DNA of 64,000 nt from Saccharolobus shibatae B12 (GTDB lineage: Archaea; Thermoproteota; Thermoprotei_A; Sulfolobales; Sulfolobaceae): contig NZ_CP077717.1 of the NCBI RefSeq assembly GCF_019175345.1, positions 1,588,001-1,652,000 on the forward strand. Direction: 5' to 3'. Positions 45,420-53,714 of the stretch are shown here, in pieces. Positions within the stretch are counted from its first letter, which is position 1, and each line of letters starts with the position of its first letter. The notes under the pieces were generated by a model. It made no database searches and had not been told where the DNA came from. It was given only the letters and a program-made list of their open reading frames with translations. The translations under genes and the position numbers were made by a program.

Positions 45420-45702
45420 ATTAATCAGCCTTATGAATGAGATTAGTACATGAATTATAAACTTTTCTGTCACTATTAGCATATAATTTCTGAAGAAACA
45501 AAACGTAGTTTTTATCTTAATTTGTCATTATTTGGAAACAATATTCGTGCTATATAGATATCTATCACGATAATTTATAAAATAAGTTTACTCTAAAGTA
45601 ATATTTCACTATGAGATAGATTTTACGTGAATTACACATTGCTACATATATATTGTTAAATATTGAAATAATTATTATTATTTGATAAAAATTAATTAAA
45701 AA

Positions 45703-46485
45703 TTAGAATAACTCTGATTCTGACAATTTCTTAATGGGCTTAGTACCGGGAATCCTAAAGCCAATTCTATAGTAGTACCCGCCTAACTTTTCCTTTATTC
45801 TAAAGCTTTCTACTTCGTCATTTATTCCTTTTCCTACCTCTATTTCAACATCTCCTTTCCATATATCAGTTATTTTCACATCTTGTAAATCAAGCCTTAC
45901 GAGTTCTAATACGTTAGTCTCACCTTCTCCTTCAGCTGGATAATCCCTTATAAGAAGAGTTGGACCAAATGTGGGTGGTTTTTCTGCTTTTTCCTTTAGG
46001 GTGACCTTTATCTTATATAAAATACTGCTTCCACGTACTACATAACCACCTACTGTTACTCCAGCTTTAGGTTCGCTGATCTGAGGTAATAGTGGATGAA
46101 ATCTAGTGAGTTGTATATTAGCAATCTTTTTAGGAAATCCATTTAACCAACCACGTATAATCGCAAAATCTTTATCTACCCACATAAATGGGTAGTATTG
46201 ATATGTTCCCCCTTCAAAATATACTTTAACACTTACGGCTGCTTCATTATATTGTGTTAGCATCGGTTCTTCATATAGTAAATCGGTTCTGTTTCCCATT
46301 ACAGTTACAAATTCACGTAAAGAAAAAAGAGCTTCTCCATCAGTTTCAAATATCTTTGGAACTACATTTTTTAGAAGGTCTCGATCTAATTTTACATAAG
46401 CTACTATAAAATTTCCACCATAGTAACTTTCTTTACCTAATACAACAGCTGATTTCTCAGTGCTTGAAAATGGATGAATTTTCAT
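45703..46485 (-). CDS. Acetoacetate decarboxylase family protein
   Basis: A 260-residue protein of the acetoacetate decarboxylase superfamily. The Schiff-base lysine motif is RGWLNGFPKK at 111-120, with the adjacent Lys pair (119-120) that lowers the pKa in characterised enzymes. VGGYVVRGSS and the C-terminal beta-cone also fit. It may decarboxylate a beta-keto acid such as a ring-fission product; some members are instead hydratases or aldolases. It lies 283 bases upstream of the CocE-like gene on the same strand. Confidence 0.78.
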   Translation of the reverse strand: MKIHPFSSTEKSAVVLGKESYYGGNFIVAYVKLDRDLLKNVVPKIFETDGEALFSLREFVTVMGNRTDLLYEEPMLTQYNEAAVSVKVYFEGGTYQYYPFMWVDKDFAIIRGWLNGFPKKIANIQLTRFHPLLPQISEPKAGVTVGGYVVRGSSILYKIKVTLKEKAEKPPTFGPTLLIRDYPAEGEGETNVLELVRLDLQDVKITDIWKGDVEIEVGKGINDEVESFRIKEKLGGYYYRIGFRIPGTKPIKKLSESELF

Positions 46486-46843
46486 CGTATATCAGTATCA
46501 CTCTGCTACCTTAATCTTAAAAAGTTAACTTATCTATTTTTGAGCACAAATATAATATTCATATAAATTAAATTATCAAACTAAAGCTATCTGTACGGCT
46601 CATTATACACCTAAATTAAGCTTATGAACAATTATGCCTCAAGTGGAGGAGAGTATCCTAGGTGTAAATAATTTAATAAATATAATAAGATAGAAACATG
46701 CCGTTAAGAGTAAAAGTCAATTATATATTTCAATATGAGAAGAGATTCTTATTATATTTTAGTATAAAATAACTAAATATAGGGAAAAGCAGAATTTTCA
46801 ACAATCTCATCACTACCCTACAACTCTAGGAGTTGTTACGAGA

Positions 46844-47107
46844 TTAGGAATCACCACAGTGTGGACTGACCCGTTTTTCTTCGAGAACTCTCGACAAAAC
46901 AGGCTTATAAATTAAAGAGTCGTAAATCAGCGCAATAACGTAAACGAAGAGCTCAACCATTTCCTTATCAACTGCATAAGGCCTCAAATACTGTTTCAAT
47001 AAAATACCAATGAGCTCAATATAGCTCCTAAACGAGAAATCAATCACCTAAGTTATAGGGTTCAAAGGGATACCAAGGTCAACAGCAAGAGTATGTAAGA
47101 TTATAGT
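46844..47107 (-). pseudogene. Degenerate IS transposase-like remnant
   Basis: The minus strand reads ILHTLAVDLGIPLNPIT, an in-frame stop, then FSFRSYIELIGILLKQYLRP and LFVYVIALIYDSLIYKPVLS. The helical C-terminus and one in-frame stop suggest a broken transposase, family uncertain. The 46486-47459 gap otherwise holds a short GC-richer segment around 47130-47400, perhaps from the same element, and no other gene. Confidence 0.4.
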
Positions 47108-47459
47108 CTAGCGCTTCTAATTGTCTTGAGGATGACTTCTCTCTAAGGAGGTCACCCCTCTTAACTTAACCTACCTTCGAAGCATCCAACAGATTAGAGA
47201 TACTATCATTTAATATCACATTTCTATCTCAAAAAGGATGATTGATCAATGACAATCCCTATTTTCCTAAAATCTTCTCCCAAAGTTAGAATAGCGTCTC
47301 ATCTTCTAGTGGTTCTCTAGAATAGTACATGACCTATTAAATGAGATATGGCCGAAATTATCGTGGGGACGACTTCCACAAGGTAGCTCCTTTATGGTTT
47401 GAGGAGGTCGGTTTATAAACAATATGCTTAAAAGGTTTAAAGTTAAAAATTAAGTCGGA

Positions 47460-48365
47460 ATGAAACTACTAAATTTTGCACCACATCCCAATGCCAATAT
47501 TAGACTTGGTGTACTATATAAAGGAAAGGTTCTCGATGTACCATATGCATTTAAAGAAATATATGACAGTGATCCTCCATCCTGGTTTAGCTCTACTGAT
47601 AGCTTAATTAAAGGTGGAGATGAAGCCCTTAACTTACTTAAAAAATTGATCAGTAACAATATAACCAATAATCTGTATGGTTTGGATGAAGTAATATATT
47701 ATCCTGCAGTGATGAGTCCAGAAAAAATTCTATGCGTATTTTTGAACTATGAAGCCCATACTAAGGAAGCCAAAAGAGAGACACCTAAAGAACCTTACAT
47801 ATTTTCAAAACTTCCGTCTACTTTAATAGCTCATAAATGGCCGATAGAGTTGCCTAAAGCTTCAAAGCAAGTTGATTATGAGGCAGAATTAGCTGTTATT
47901 ATTGGTAAAAGAGGAAAGTATATACAGAAGGAGGATTATTACAAATATATATTTGGTTATACAATTTTTAATGATGTAAGTTTTAGAGATAGAAGACAGC
48001 ATGCAATGATGAAAGAAATAGGCCTTAACTTTTTACACGCTAAGAGTTTAGACGGAGCTGGACCTATAGGCCCATGGATAGTAACTAGAGACGAAATAGC
48101 TGATCCACATAATCTAACCATAACATTATGGGTAAATGATGAAATTAGGCAAAACGATAATACTAGAAGCATGATATTTAAAATACCAGAGATAATAGAA
48201 TATATTACAAATGGGATATCTTTGAAAGCTGGAGATGTGATATCAACTGGAACCCCATCGGGTACAGCATTAGCTACCGGAAAATTCCTAAAGGATGGAG
48301 ACACTGTTAAGATAAAAATAGAAAATATAGGAGAACTTATTAACCCAGTTAAAGCAGAAAGCTAG
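47460..48365 (+). CDS. Fumarylacetoacetate hydrolase family protein (FAH 3)
   Basis: A 301-residue FAH-family enzyme. The metal motif is VDYEAELAVIIGKR with Asp in IFNDVSFRD; the C-terminal GDVISTGTPSGTA motif is complete. RDRRQHAMMKEIGLNFLHAK is shared with FAH 2. LNYEAHTKEA replaces VNYxxHGKEA of the other two near the active site, a possible change in specificity. It is a single gene convergent with Rieske alpha 3 (27 bases between stops). CTTAAAAGGTTTAAAG upstream is the likely TATA region. Confidence 0.85.
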   Translation: MKLLNFAPHPNANIRLGVLYKGKVLDVPYAFKEIYDSDPPSWFSSTDSLIKGGDEALNLLKKLISNNITNNLYGLDEVIYYPAVMSPEKILCVFLNYEAHTKEAKRETPKEPYIFSKLPSTLIAHKWPIELPKASKQVDYEAELAVIIGKRGKYIQKEDYYKYIFGYTIFNDVSFRDRRQHAMMKEIGLNFLHAKSLDGAGPIGPWIVTRDEIADPHNLTITLWVNDEIRQNDNTRSMIFKIPEIIEYITNGISLKAGDVISTGTPSGTALATGKFLKDGDTVKIKIENIGELINPVKAES

Positions 48366-48392
48366 CTTTCCCTTTTTTATTTTATTGAATTT

Positions 48393-49694
48393 TCATATAT
48401 AATCCTCTAGCATGTATCTTAGCCACCATTTATAGAACCCTCTAATAAATGTATCATCAAGTACGTTACTGGCTCCCTCGAATTTTATACCTCCTTCTTC
48501 TATCTCCTTAATTTGATCTGATTCCCTGTATCTACCCTTAGTGAGATTGATTAACGGATTATCGAATTTACTTGCATGAGTAATACTAATCATGACCTCA
48601 TTATCATCTGCTGATCCCATACCCACTGGACCACTAAACTCCTCATATGCTCTTAATAGTTTTCTTCTTATTTCTGGAGAGATATTTTTCGGCAAGAAAA
48701 TATAAGTTTCCATATGTGTCAAATCGGCTCTTATTGGATTTACTAATCTTATTGTAGGTACTGATTCGTCATAATCGAGGATAATTAAATTCGGTATAAT
48801 GGCGGCATGTAGTGTGCATCTCCATCTAAATTTTCCTTTATTTCCACCCAAAATTTTTTGAAGTTGCTCAGTGGAAGTAATAAGTGGTAATTGTGTCCTC
48901 ACATTTTCTTTATCTAATATAAAGAAGAAATGTCCTCCTCTTAAATACCCAGCTGTATTGTAAGGAGATTTACTCTTAGCTGCAGCTGCAGTAGTTGCTG
49001 GAGATCTATTATTAATATATGTTGATAACATAGATACGCTTGCATGTAATGTTGGAAAGTGGTAAATGTCTACTGTGTTCTCTAAAACTAATTTCCAGTT
49101 GCCAGTATAGGCATACCTTACTGGACCTCTCACCTCTATACCCTCAGGATGTATATCGGTTATATAGTCAATAAACGCTTTTGCATCTCCTAAATGTTCT
49201 TCCAAAGACTTAGATGGATTTATACTAGCAAATACAAACCCTTTATATGTCTCTATATTTATTTCCTTTAAATTAAGATTGGACATATCGTAATCTTTGG
49301 GAAAACCTTCTCTATCTGGTATGCCTACTAATTTCCCTCTATTATCAAACGTCCAACCATGATAAATACATTTGAAAAATTTTGTATTTCCCTTATATAC
49401 TCTACATAATATATTTCCCCTATGTGTACACTTATTTATAAATCCATGAATTCTTCCATCATTACCTCTAGTTATTAGCACGAGATATTTTCCAACTTTA
49501 CTTACCTTAAAATCTCCTACATTACTTAGCTCACTTTCGTGTGCAACATATACCCATAGCCTATGGTAAATCCTTTCCATTTCCATGTCAAAAATTTTCT
49601 CATCTGTGTATACCCGCGAATCTAACCAAACATCATTTCCATCATCTCTTACTAGATTCTTTAAATCTTCCATATTTACTACTAATTTTCTCAT
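48393..49694 (-). CDS. Rieske ring-hydroxylating oxygenase, alpha subunit (3)
   Basis: A 433-residue catalytic subunit. The Rieske ligands are Cys89, His91 (CTHRGN) and Cys109, His112 (CIYHGW). The iron site has Asp209, His212 and His217 in ENTVDIYHFPTLH. No beta gene is adjacent; the nearest (51630-52145) is 1.9 kb away on the other strand. A leaderless start at 49694 is supported by TTAAAGTAT (minus strand, 49717-49725), and a MITE begins at 49729, directly at the position of the BRE. Confidence 0.92.
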   Translation of the reverse strand: MRKLVVNMEDLKNLVRDDGNDVWLDSRVYTDEKIFDMEMERIYHRLWVYVAHESELSNVGDFKVSKVGKYLVLITRGNDGRIHGFINKCTHRGNILCRVYKGNTKFFKCIYHGWTFDNRGKLVGIPDREGFPKDYDMSNLNLKEINIETYKGFVFASINPSKSLEEHLGDAKAFIDYITDIHPEGIEVRGPVRYAYTGNWKLVLENTVDIYHFPTLHASVSMLSTYINNRSPATTAAAAKSKSPYNTAGYLRGGHFFFILDKENVRTQLPLITSTEQLQKILGGNKGKFRWRCTLHAAIIPNLIILDYDESVPTIRLVNPIRADLTHMETYIFLPKNISPEIRRKLLRAYEEFSGPVGMGSADDNEVMISITHASKFDNPLINLTKGRYRESDQIKEIEEGGIKFEGASNVLDDTFIRGFYKWWLRYMLEDYI

Positions 49695-49716
49695 AATAAT
49701 AAACTTTTTTATCTAT

Positions 49717-49725
49717 ACTTTAATC
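49717..49725 (-). promoter_or_regulatory. TATA-like box of Rieske alpha 3
   Basis: The minus-strand TTAAAGTAT is about 25 bases upstream of the ATG at 49694. The MITE at 49729-49797 abuts it, so upstream promoter sequence is MITE-derived. Confidence 0.5.
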
Positions 49726-49728
49726 TTA

Positions 49729-49797
49729 AGTCGCCATTACTCTAGTCTTGTGGGATAAAACGCTGATCCCAGAATTTATAGGCTAATAGCGACACTA
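49729..49797. repeat. Short MITE abutting the Rieske alpha 3 promoter
   Basis: AGTCGCCATTACTC and TAATAGCGACACTA are imperfect inverted ends of a 69-base element related to 9487-9564 by CCCAGAATTTATAGG. Confidence 0.65.
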
Positions 49798-49904
49798 TGG
49801 TCACCTATGTCTAAAGGTAATTAAACCTTTTTCTTTTCTGTAGCTATTCCAAAGTTTAGCCTTCTTATTATGGTAAGGAATTATCAACTAACAAACCTCA
49901 TCTC

Positions 49905-50174
49905 ATGGTCTTGGTTCCAATAATTACATTATATTCTAAAAACTATTCTACAAATGTAAGAGCGTCGAGAGCAGGTTTATCATATTAGCTAGGAGGGCTT
50001 ATAGTAGGAGTAGTATTAGCATTTATATTACCGTTAGCAACATTAGCAGGGCATGGAATAATAGGTTCTTGGCCTTACGTAAGTTTAATAGGGATTGTTA
50101 TTGCTATAGTTTCTATCATATCACATTTATCACTAAAAGAGACTAAAGATCATAGTGTCGTCATTAGTATATAA
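49905..50174 (+). pseudogene. C-terminal remnant of an MHS-family transporter
   Basis: The frame reads YSTNVRASRAGLSY, a TAG stop at 49986-49988, then LGGLIVGVVLAFILPLATLA and WPYVSLIGIVIAIVSIISHL, ending SLKETKD. The TAG stands where the other MHS proteins have Gln (SYQLGG or similar), so one CAG to TAG change would explain it. The N-terminal three quarters are missing. A MITE (50153-50276) splits the last codons; joining the sequence across one copy of the target duplication restores KETKDSQLI and a natural stop at 50300-50302. Confidence 0.75.
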
Positions 50175-50276
50175 ATTTATTAAACAAGGGAAATCTCTAC
50201 AAGTAGTAAATGCAAAATAACGTTTTGCGTGCCTTATTGTGATATAGACATATTAAATAGCTCAATGACGACACTA
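50153..50276. repeat. 124-base MITE with target-site duplication
   Basis: TAGTGTCGTCATT (50153-50165) is exactly inverted as AATGACGACACTA (50264-50276). AGACTAAAGAT occurs on both sides (50140-50150 and 50277-50287), with two extra bases on the left. It has the same ends as 37617-37740 but a different interior. Confidence 0.85.
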
Positions 50277-50316
50277 AGACTAAAGATTCCCAATTAATAT
50301 AAAAAAACTTAAATTA

Positions 50317-51285
50317 CTAATAATAAACATTTTTTACGAACATTTTTGCATCTTCCATAGTTATCTTTTTAGGATTAGAGCCTGAGTTTACAGCCTCCAC
50401 AAACTTTGGCAATAGTTCTACAATATCTTCGAATTTAGCGTATTTAGATAATCTTTCATTAATTCCCAAATTATTCAATATATTCTCTATTCTTCTATCT
50501 AAATTGGGATAGATAGACGATAGTTTTTCCGATTTATTAAATCTTATAGCTTCAGGTAGTGAGATGCATGAAGTTACACCATGCGGTATATTAAATTTAG
50601 GTCCAAAAACGTGACCAAAGGAATGACTTATACCCATCCCTGCAAACTTCCTAGCATATGACGAAATCCATGATGCTATCTGGCAAAACTCCAGATCATC
50701 TAAATTATTTTCTAGACACTTTAGCATCATATTTATACCTTGGGCAGATAGCACATCAGTAAATGGAGAAGCTTTGTTAGAGTAATAAGCCTCAACAGCG
50801 TGATCAAGAGCTTTAACAGCTGTAGTAATTAGAAGACTTTTTGGAGTGTACTCTAGCACTTCAGGATCAAGTATGATCACATCTGGATTTTTAACTCTCC
50901 TCGAAACCTTAAATCCATCTTTGTTTTTAAAAGACGCATTATAGGTGTATTCGGCTCCAGATAATGTAGTGGGTATTGCTATATGATAACCGCTAAAAGC
51001 CAATTTAACCGCGTCTATGATGCTTCCACCACCTAAGCTTATTACAGTACTTTCCATTGAAAGCTCTTTGATCAAAATATTAAGTTCTTCTTCTGGTATA
51101 TGATGAGAAGGACCTTGTATTATTCTTTTTATATTCACATAATTTTCCATCTTCTTTAATAATCGACTATTTAATAAACTTTTCGTAACCACAATTGTTA
51201 CTTGGTTCAGACCTAACTGGTTTAGATACGAGAGTGAATTCCTTCCATAAAATACCTTTATACTATTAAATTCAGCTACCCACAT
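50317..51285 (-). CDS. Iron-containing alcohol dehydrogenase / maleylacetate reductase-like
   Basis: A 322-residue enzyme of the iron alcohol dehydrogenase superfamily. The NAD(P) motif GGGSIIDAVKL and IPTTLSGAEYT match maleylacetate reductases. Metal-site residues are in KALDHAVEAYYS and ISHSFGHVFGPKFNIPHG. Maleylacetate reductase makes 3-oxoadipate at the end of resorcinol/hydroxyquinol pathways, which fits the resorcylate-type decarboxylases of the island. At 322 residues it is slightly shorter than bacterial enzymes. It is a lone minus-strand gene; ATG at 51285. Confidence 0.82.
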   Translation of the reverse strand: MWVAEFNSIKVFYGRNSLSYLNQLGLNQVTIVVTKSLLNSRLLKKMENYVNIKRIIQGPSHHIPEEELNILIKELSMESTVISLGGGSIIDAVKLAFSGYHIAIPTTLSGAEYTYNASFKNKDGFKVSRRVKNPDVIILDPEVLEYTPKSLLITTAVKALDHAVEAYYSNKASPFTDVLSAQGINMMLKCLENNLDDLEFCQIASWISSYARKFAGMGISHSFGHVFGPKFNIPHGVTSCISLPEAIRFNKSEKLSSIYPNLDRRIENILNNLGINERLSKYAKFEDIVELLPKFVEAVNSGSNPKKITMEDAKMFVKNVYY

Positions 51286-51457
51286 GGGTAGTCTTTATTG
51301 TTTAGAATTTATAAAAAATTATCGATGACGAGAAAGTTTCGCAACAGAGGTTCTTTTAATGATATCAAATTCTTTCAAAATCATTTTATGCTGAAATATC
51401 ATGGATAAATTCTAGCTAGATAATTAATTATATCAAACTAAGAGTAATCATTGTATG

Positions 51458-51594
51458 CTTTGTTGAATCCTTCAGTTTTCTTAGATGTTAAGTTAGTTAA
51501 ATTTTCTTAAATTCAAAATCAAGAATTGATTTAAAAGTAAGTTTAGCGTTAACTTTGATAAAAATTTAACTAACCAACAGCGCAACCATTATAA
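51458..51594 (+). repeat. MITE of the 130-base family upstream of a beta subunit
   Basis: It shares TTCTTAAATTCAAAATCAAG and GATTTAAAAGTAAG with the copy at 15920-16048. It ends four bases from the TATA box of the beta-subunit gene at 51630. Confidence 0.7.
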
Positions 51595-51597
51595 AAA

Positions 51598-51607
51598 TTT
51601 TTATATA
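51598..51607 (+). promoter_or_regulatory. TATA box of oxygenase beta subunit 3
   Basis: TTTTTATATA lies 23-32 bases before the ATG at 51630, consistent with a leaderless transcript; it is directly downstream of a MITE. Confidence 0.6.
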
Positions 51608-51629
51608 TTAATCTTTCAAGAATGAGTAT

Positions 51630-52145
51630 ATGAGCTCCAAGAAGGTTTTAAAGGAAGAAATCGAGGATTTTATTTACCGCGAGATGAGGTTATTAGATGA
51701 GAGAAGATATCAAGAATGGTTAGATTTATTTAGTGATGATGGTATGTATTGGATTCCAAGATGGATTTCTGAAAATAGTATTGTAGAAAACCCAGAAGAT
51801 GATTTAAATATCCTATATCTTGATAAAAAAAGATTAGAAATCTACATTAAGAGGATTTTGACTGGAATAGCGTATACTTATGAGCCCCATGCAAGAACTA
51901 CTAGATTGGTATCTAACATATTAATAGATAAGCAGATAGAAGACTATATTCAAGTGTTATGTAAGTTCATCATGAATATGTTTAGAGCACAACCCCATGA
52001 ACTTTATGGTCCGAGAATGCAAGAAACATTAAGCGGTGATATTGAATACAGATTAAAACGAGTTAATGGAGATTTTAAAATAAAACTTAAGAAAGTTGTG
52101 CTAATTAATGAGCCTGTAGTTGGAGGACAGATATATATAATCTAA
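51630..52145 (+). CDS. Ring-hydroxylating oxygenase beta subunit (3)
   Basis: A 171-residue SnoaL/NTF2-like small subunit: REMRLLDERRYQEWLDLFSD then DGMYWIPRW, and PHARTTRLVSNILID. It is close to beta 2 (40595-41089) and more distant from beta 1. It stands alone with its own promoter and is convergent with a bicupin gene; no small protein of the A/B type follows. It may pair with the alpha subunit at 48393-49694. Confidence 0.87.
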   Translation: MSSKKVLKEEIEDFIYREMRLLDERRYQEWLDLFSDDGMYWIPRWISENSIVENPEDDLNILYLDKKRLEIYIKRILTGIAYTYEPHARTTRLVSNILIDKQIEDYIQVLCKFIMNMFRAQPHELYGPRMQETLSGDIEYRLKRVNGDFKIKLKKVVLINEPVVGGQIYII

Positions 52146-52236
52146 GGCTAAATCTCTTCTATTTTCAATGGTAGAAAATGTTTCTTAAATTACAAAAATT
52201 GGAAGTAAACGCTATGCTATAAAATTAAAAAAGAAA

Positions 52237-53352
52237 TTATTTTGAGATTTGTTCCCTATATATTCCCACTTTCCTAAATAATGGTTCATCCGAATAGGAG
52301 AATAGTATTAATGGTTTTTCATCACTATTTACTATCCTATAATTTTCCCATGGCGGTATTATTACAATGTCATTAGGTTGCATGCTAAACTTCTGTCCCT
52401 TAACTTCAATGGTGCCATATCCCTCAACTCCTACAAATACTATGTGTTCAGTTTTTTTGATTTGAAGTGTCTGAGATTTAGGCTTTATCATTCTAATTTT
52501 TAGTGACATAGTGGGGAAGGCATCTTCTCCATTTAGTGGATTTATATATCTTAGTACAATCCCTTCAGTCTCATCTACGTTACTTTTCTCACTTAATTTA
52601 GTAAGACCTTCTTTAGCCTTAAAATATGGATAGTATAATAACGGATTATAGACCCCTATATCTTCCTTTTCCGGCTTCAAGCCACTACCATAGGTGGTTA
52701 ATATGTCATCTTCCGTATGCGTTATTGGCTGTTTATCTACCTTATATATTTCAGAATAGTTTTTGTAAAAGATTCCTCCCATATACCATATAAGAGGAGC
52801 ATCTAAACCATCTAGCCATATAACGTCACTTTCTCCTTCATTTCTATGATCATGCCATGACCAGCTAGGAGTTAGAACTACATCTCCTCTATGCATTATA
52901 ATCCTTCTACCGTTAACTATAGTATACGCACCGTTTGGTGGAGCTTCTAAAATAAATCTAAATGCATTTGGCGTGTGATAATGTGATGGGGCCACTTCAC
53001 CTGCTTTAACTAATTGTATTGCAGCAAATATCGTTGGTGAAATTGCAATAACACCAACATAAGGTAACTCCTTTAATCCAGGGTTAACTAGTTGAACTTG
53101 CCTTCTCTCGGCTTCTTCTGGTCTTAATAACTCCGCTAGTTCATATAATAGCTTACGTAAAGTTGCGTAATCCCATTTAAATGGTATAGCTAATGGTGTA
53201 GGCTCATTTGTAAAAATAGGTCTCTTAACTAGACCGAATTTTGGAGCTTCAGTAGGATGAAAGGTTATAAAATAGGTAGTTAGATTATAGGATAGTAGTT
53301 TCTTGAAGAACTCTTGTCTTCTCTGTTCTAATTCATTGCTCAATCTAATCAC
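52237..53352 (-). CDS. Gentisate 1,2-dioxygenase-like bicupin (3)
   Basis: A 371-residue double-cupin protein. The Fe(II) ligands are His124 and His126 in APSHYHTPNAFRFILE plus His167/His169 in WSWHDHRNEG. It is more like copy 1 (25367-26482) than copy 2: LRPEEAERRQVQLVNPGLKE against LTPEQAERRTIHFVNPALKD. SHYH replaces YHRH or AHRH in the metal motif, so the residue next to the iron differs. It is convergent with beta subunit 3. ATG at 53352. Confidence 0.85.
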   Translation of the reverse strand: MIRLSNELEQRRQEFFKKLLSYNLTTYFITFHPTEAPKFGLVKRPIFTNEPTPLAIPFKWDYATLRKLLYELAELLRPEEAERRQVQLVNPGLKELPYVGVIAISPTIFAAIQLVKAGEVAPSHYHTPNAFRFILEAPPNGAYTIVNGRRIIMHRGDVVLTPSWSWHDHRNEGESDVIWLDGLDAPLIWYMGGIFYKNYSEIYKVDKQPITHTEDDILTTYGSGLKPEKEDIGVYNPLLYYPYFKAKEGLTKLSEKSNVDETEGIVLRYINPLNGEDAFPTMSLKIRMIKPKSQTLQIKKTEHIVFVGVEGYGTIEVKGQKFSMQPNDIVIIPPWENYRIVNSDEKPLILFSYSDEPLFRKVGIYREQISK

Positions 53353-53508
53353 CCTAATATACTTCTTTCATCAAAATTAAAAGGTTTTCATTTTAAAGTT
53401 AATGTTTACATTTTTTTGACTATTCTTGATTTATTCAAGAATAATTTTAAAATTAAATTTCAATTTAATTAGATTTTTAATCTTGGATTCACATGTAGTG
53501 TGCGTCCA

Positions 53509-53633
53509 TAGTGTCGTTATTATGTTACAAACTTTTTGAAAAAATTAAGTTCATAGTTTTGGGGCTAAAATTCATAATAGATTAAGGGAATTTCCTGCAA
53601 AGCACAACAATTTATATCTTAGTGACGACGCTA
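53509..53633 (+). repeat. 124-base MITE upstream of a ThDP enzyme
   Basis: Nearly identical to 37617-37740 over its length; ends TAGTGTCGTTATTATG and AGTGACGACGCTA. It lies about 45 bases before the TATA-like ATAAAAAATAAA (53679-53690) of the next gene. Confidence 0.85.
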
Positions 53634-53714
53634 TCTAAAGGTTAGACATTTATCCGCTAATCTTATCAAATTATGGAGATAAAAAATAAAAGTAAGTACA
53701 AAATAAAATAGTGT

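Noticed and set aside
45420-45482. N-terminal extension of the CocE-like protein
   Set aside because: The 21 extra residues are hydrophobic, but they are not followed by a cleavage site and are unlike the family; the Met at 45419 is a better start.
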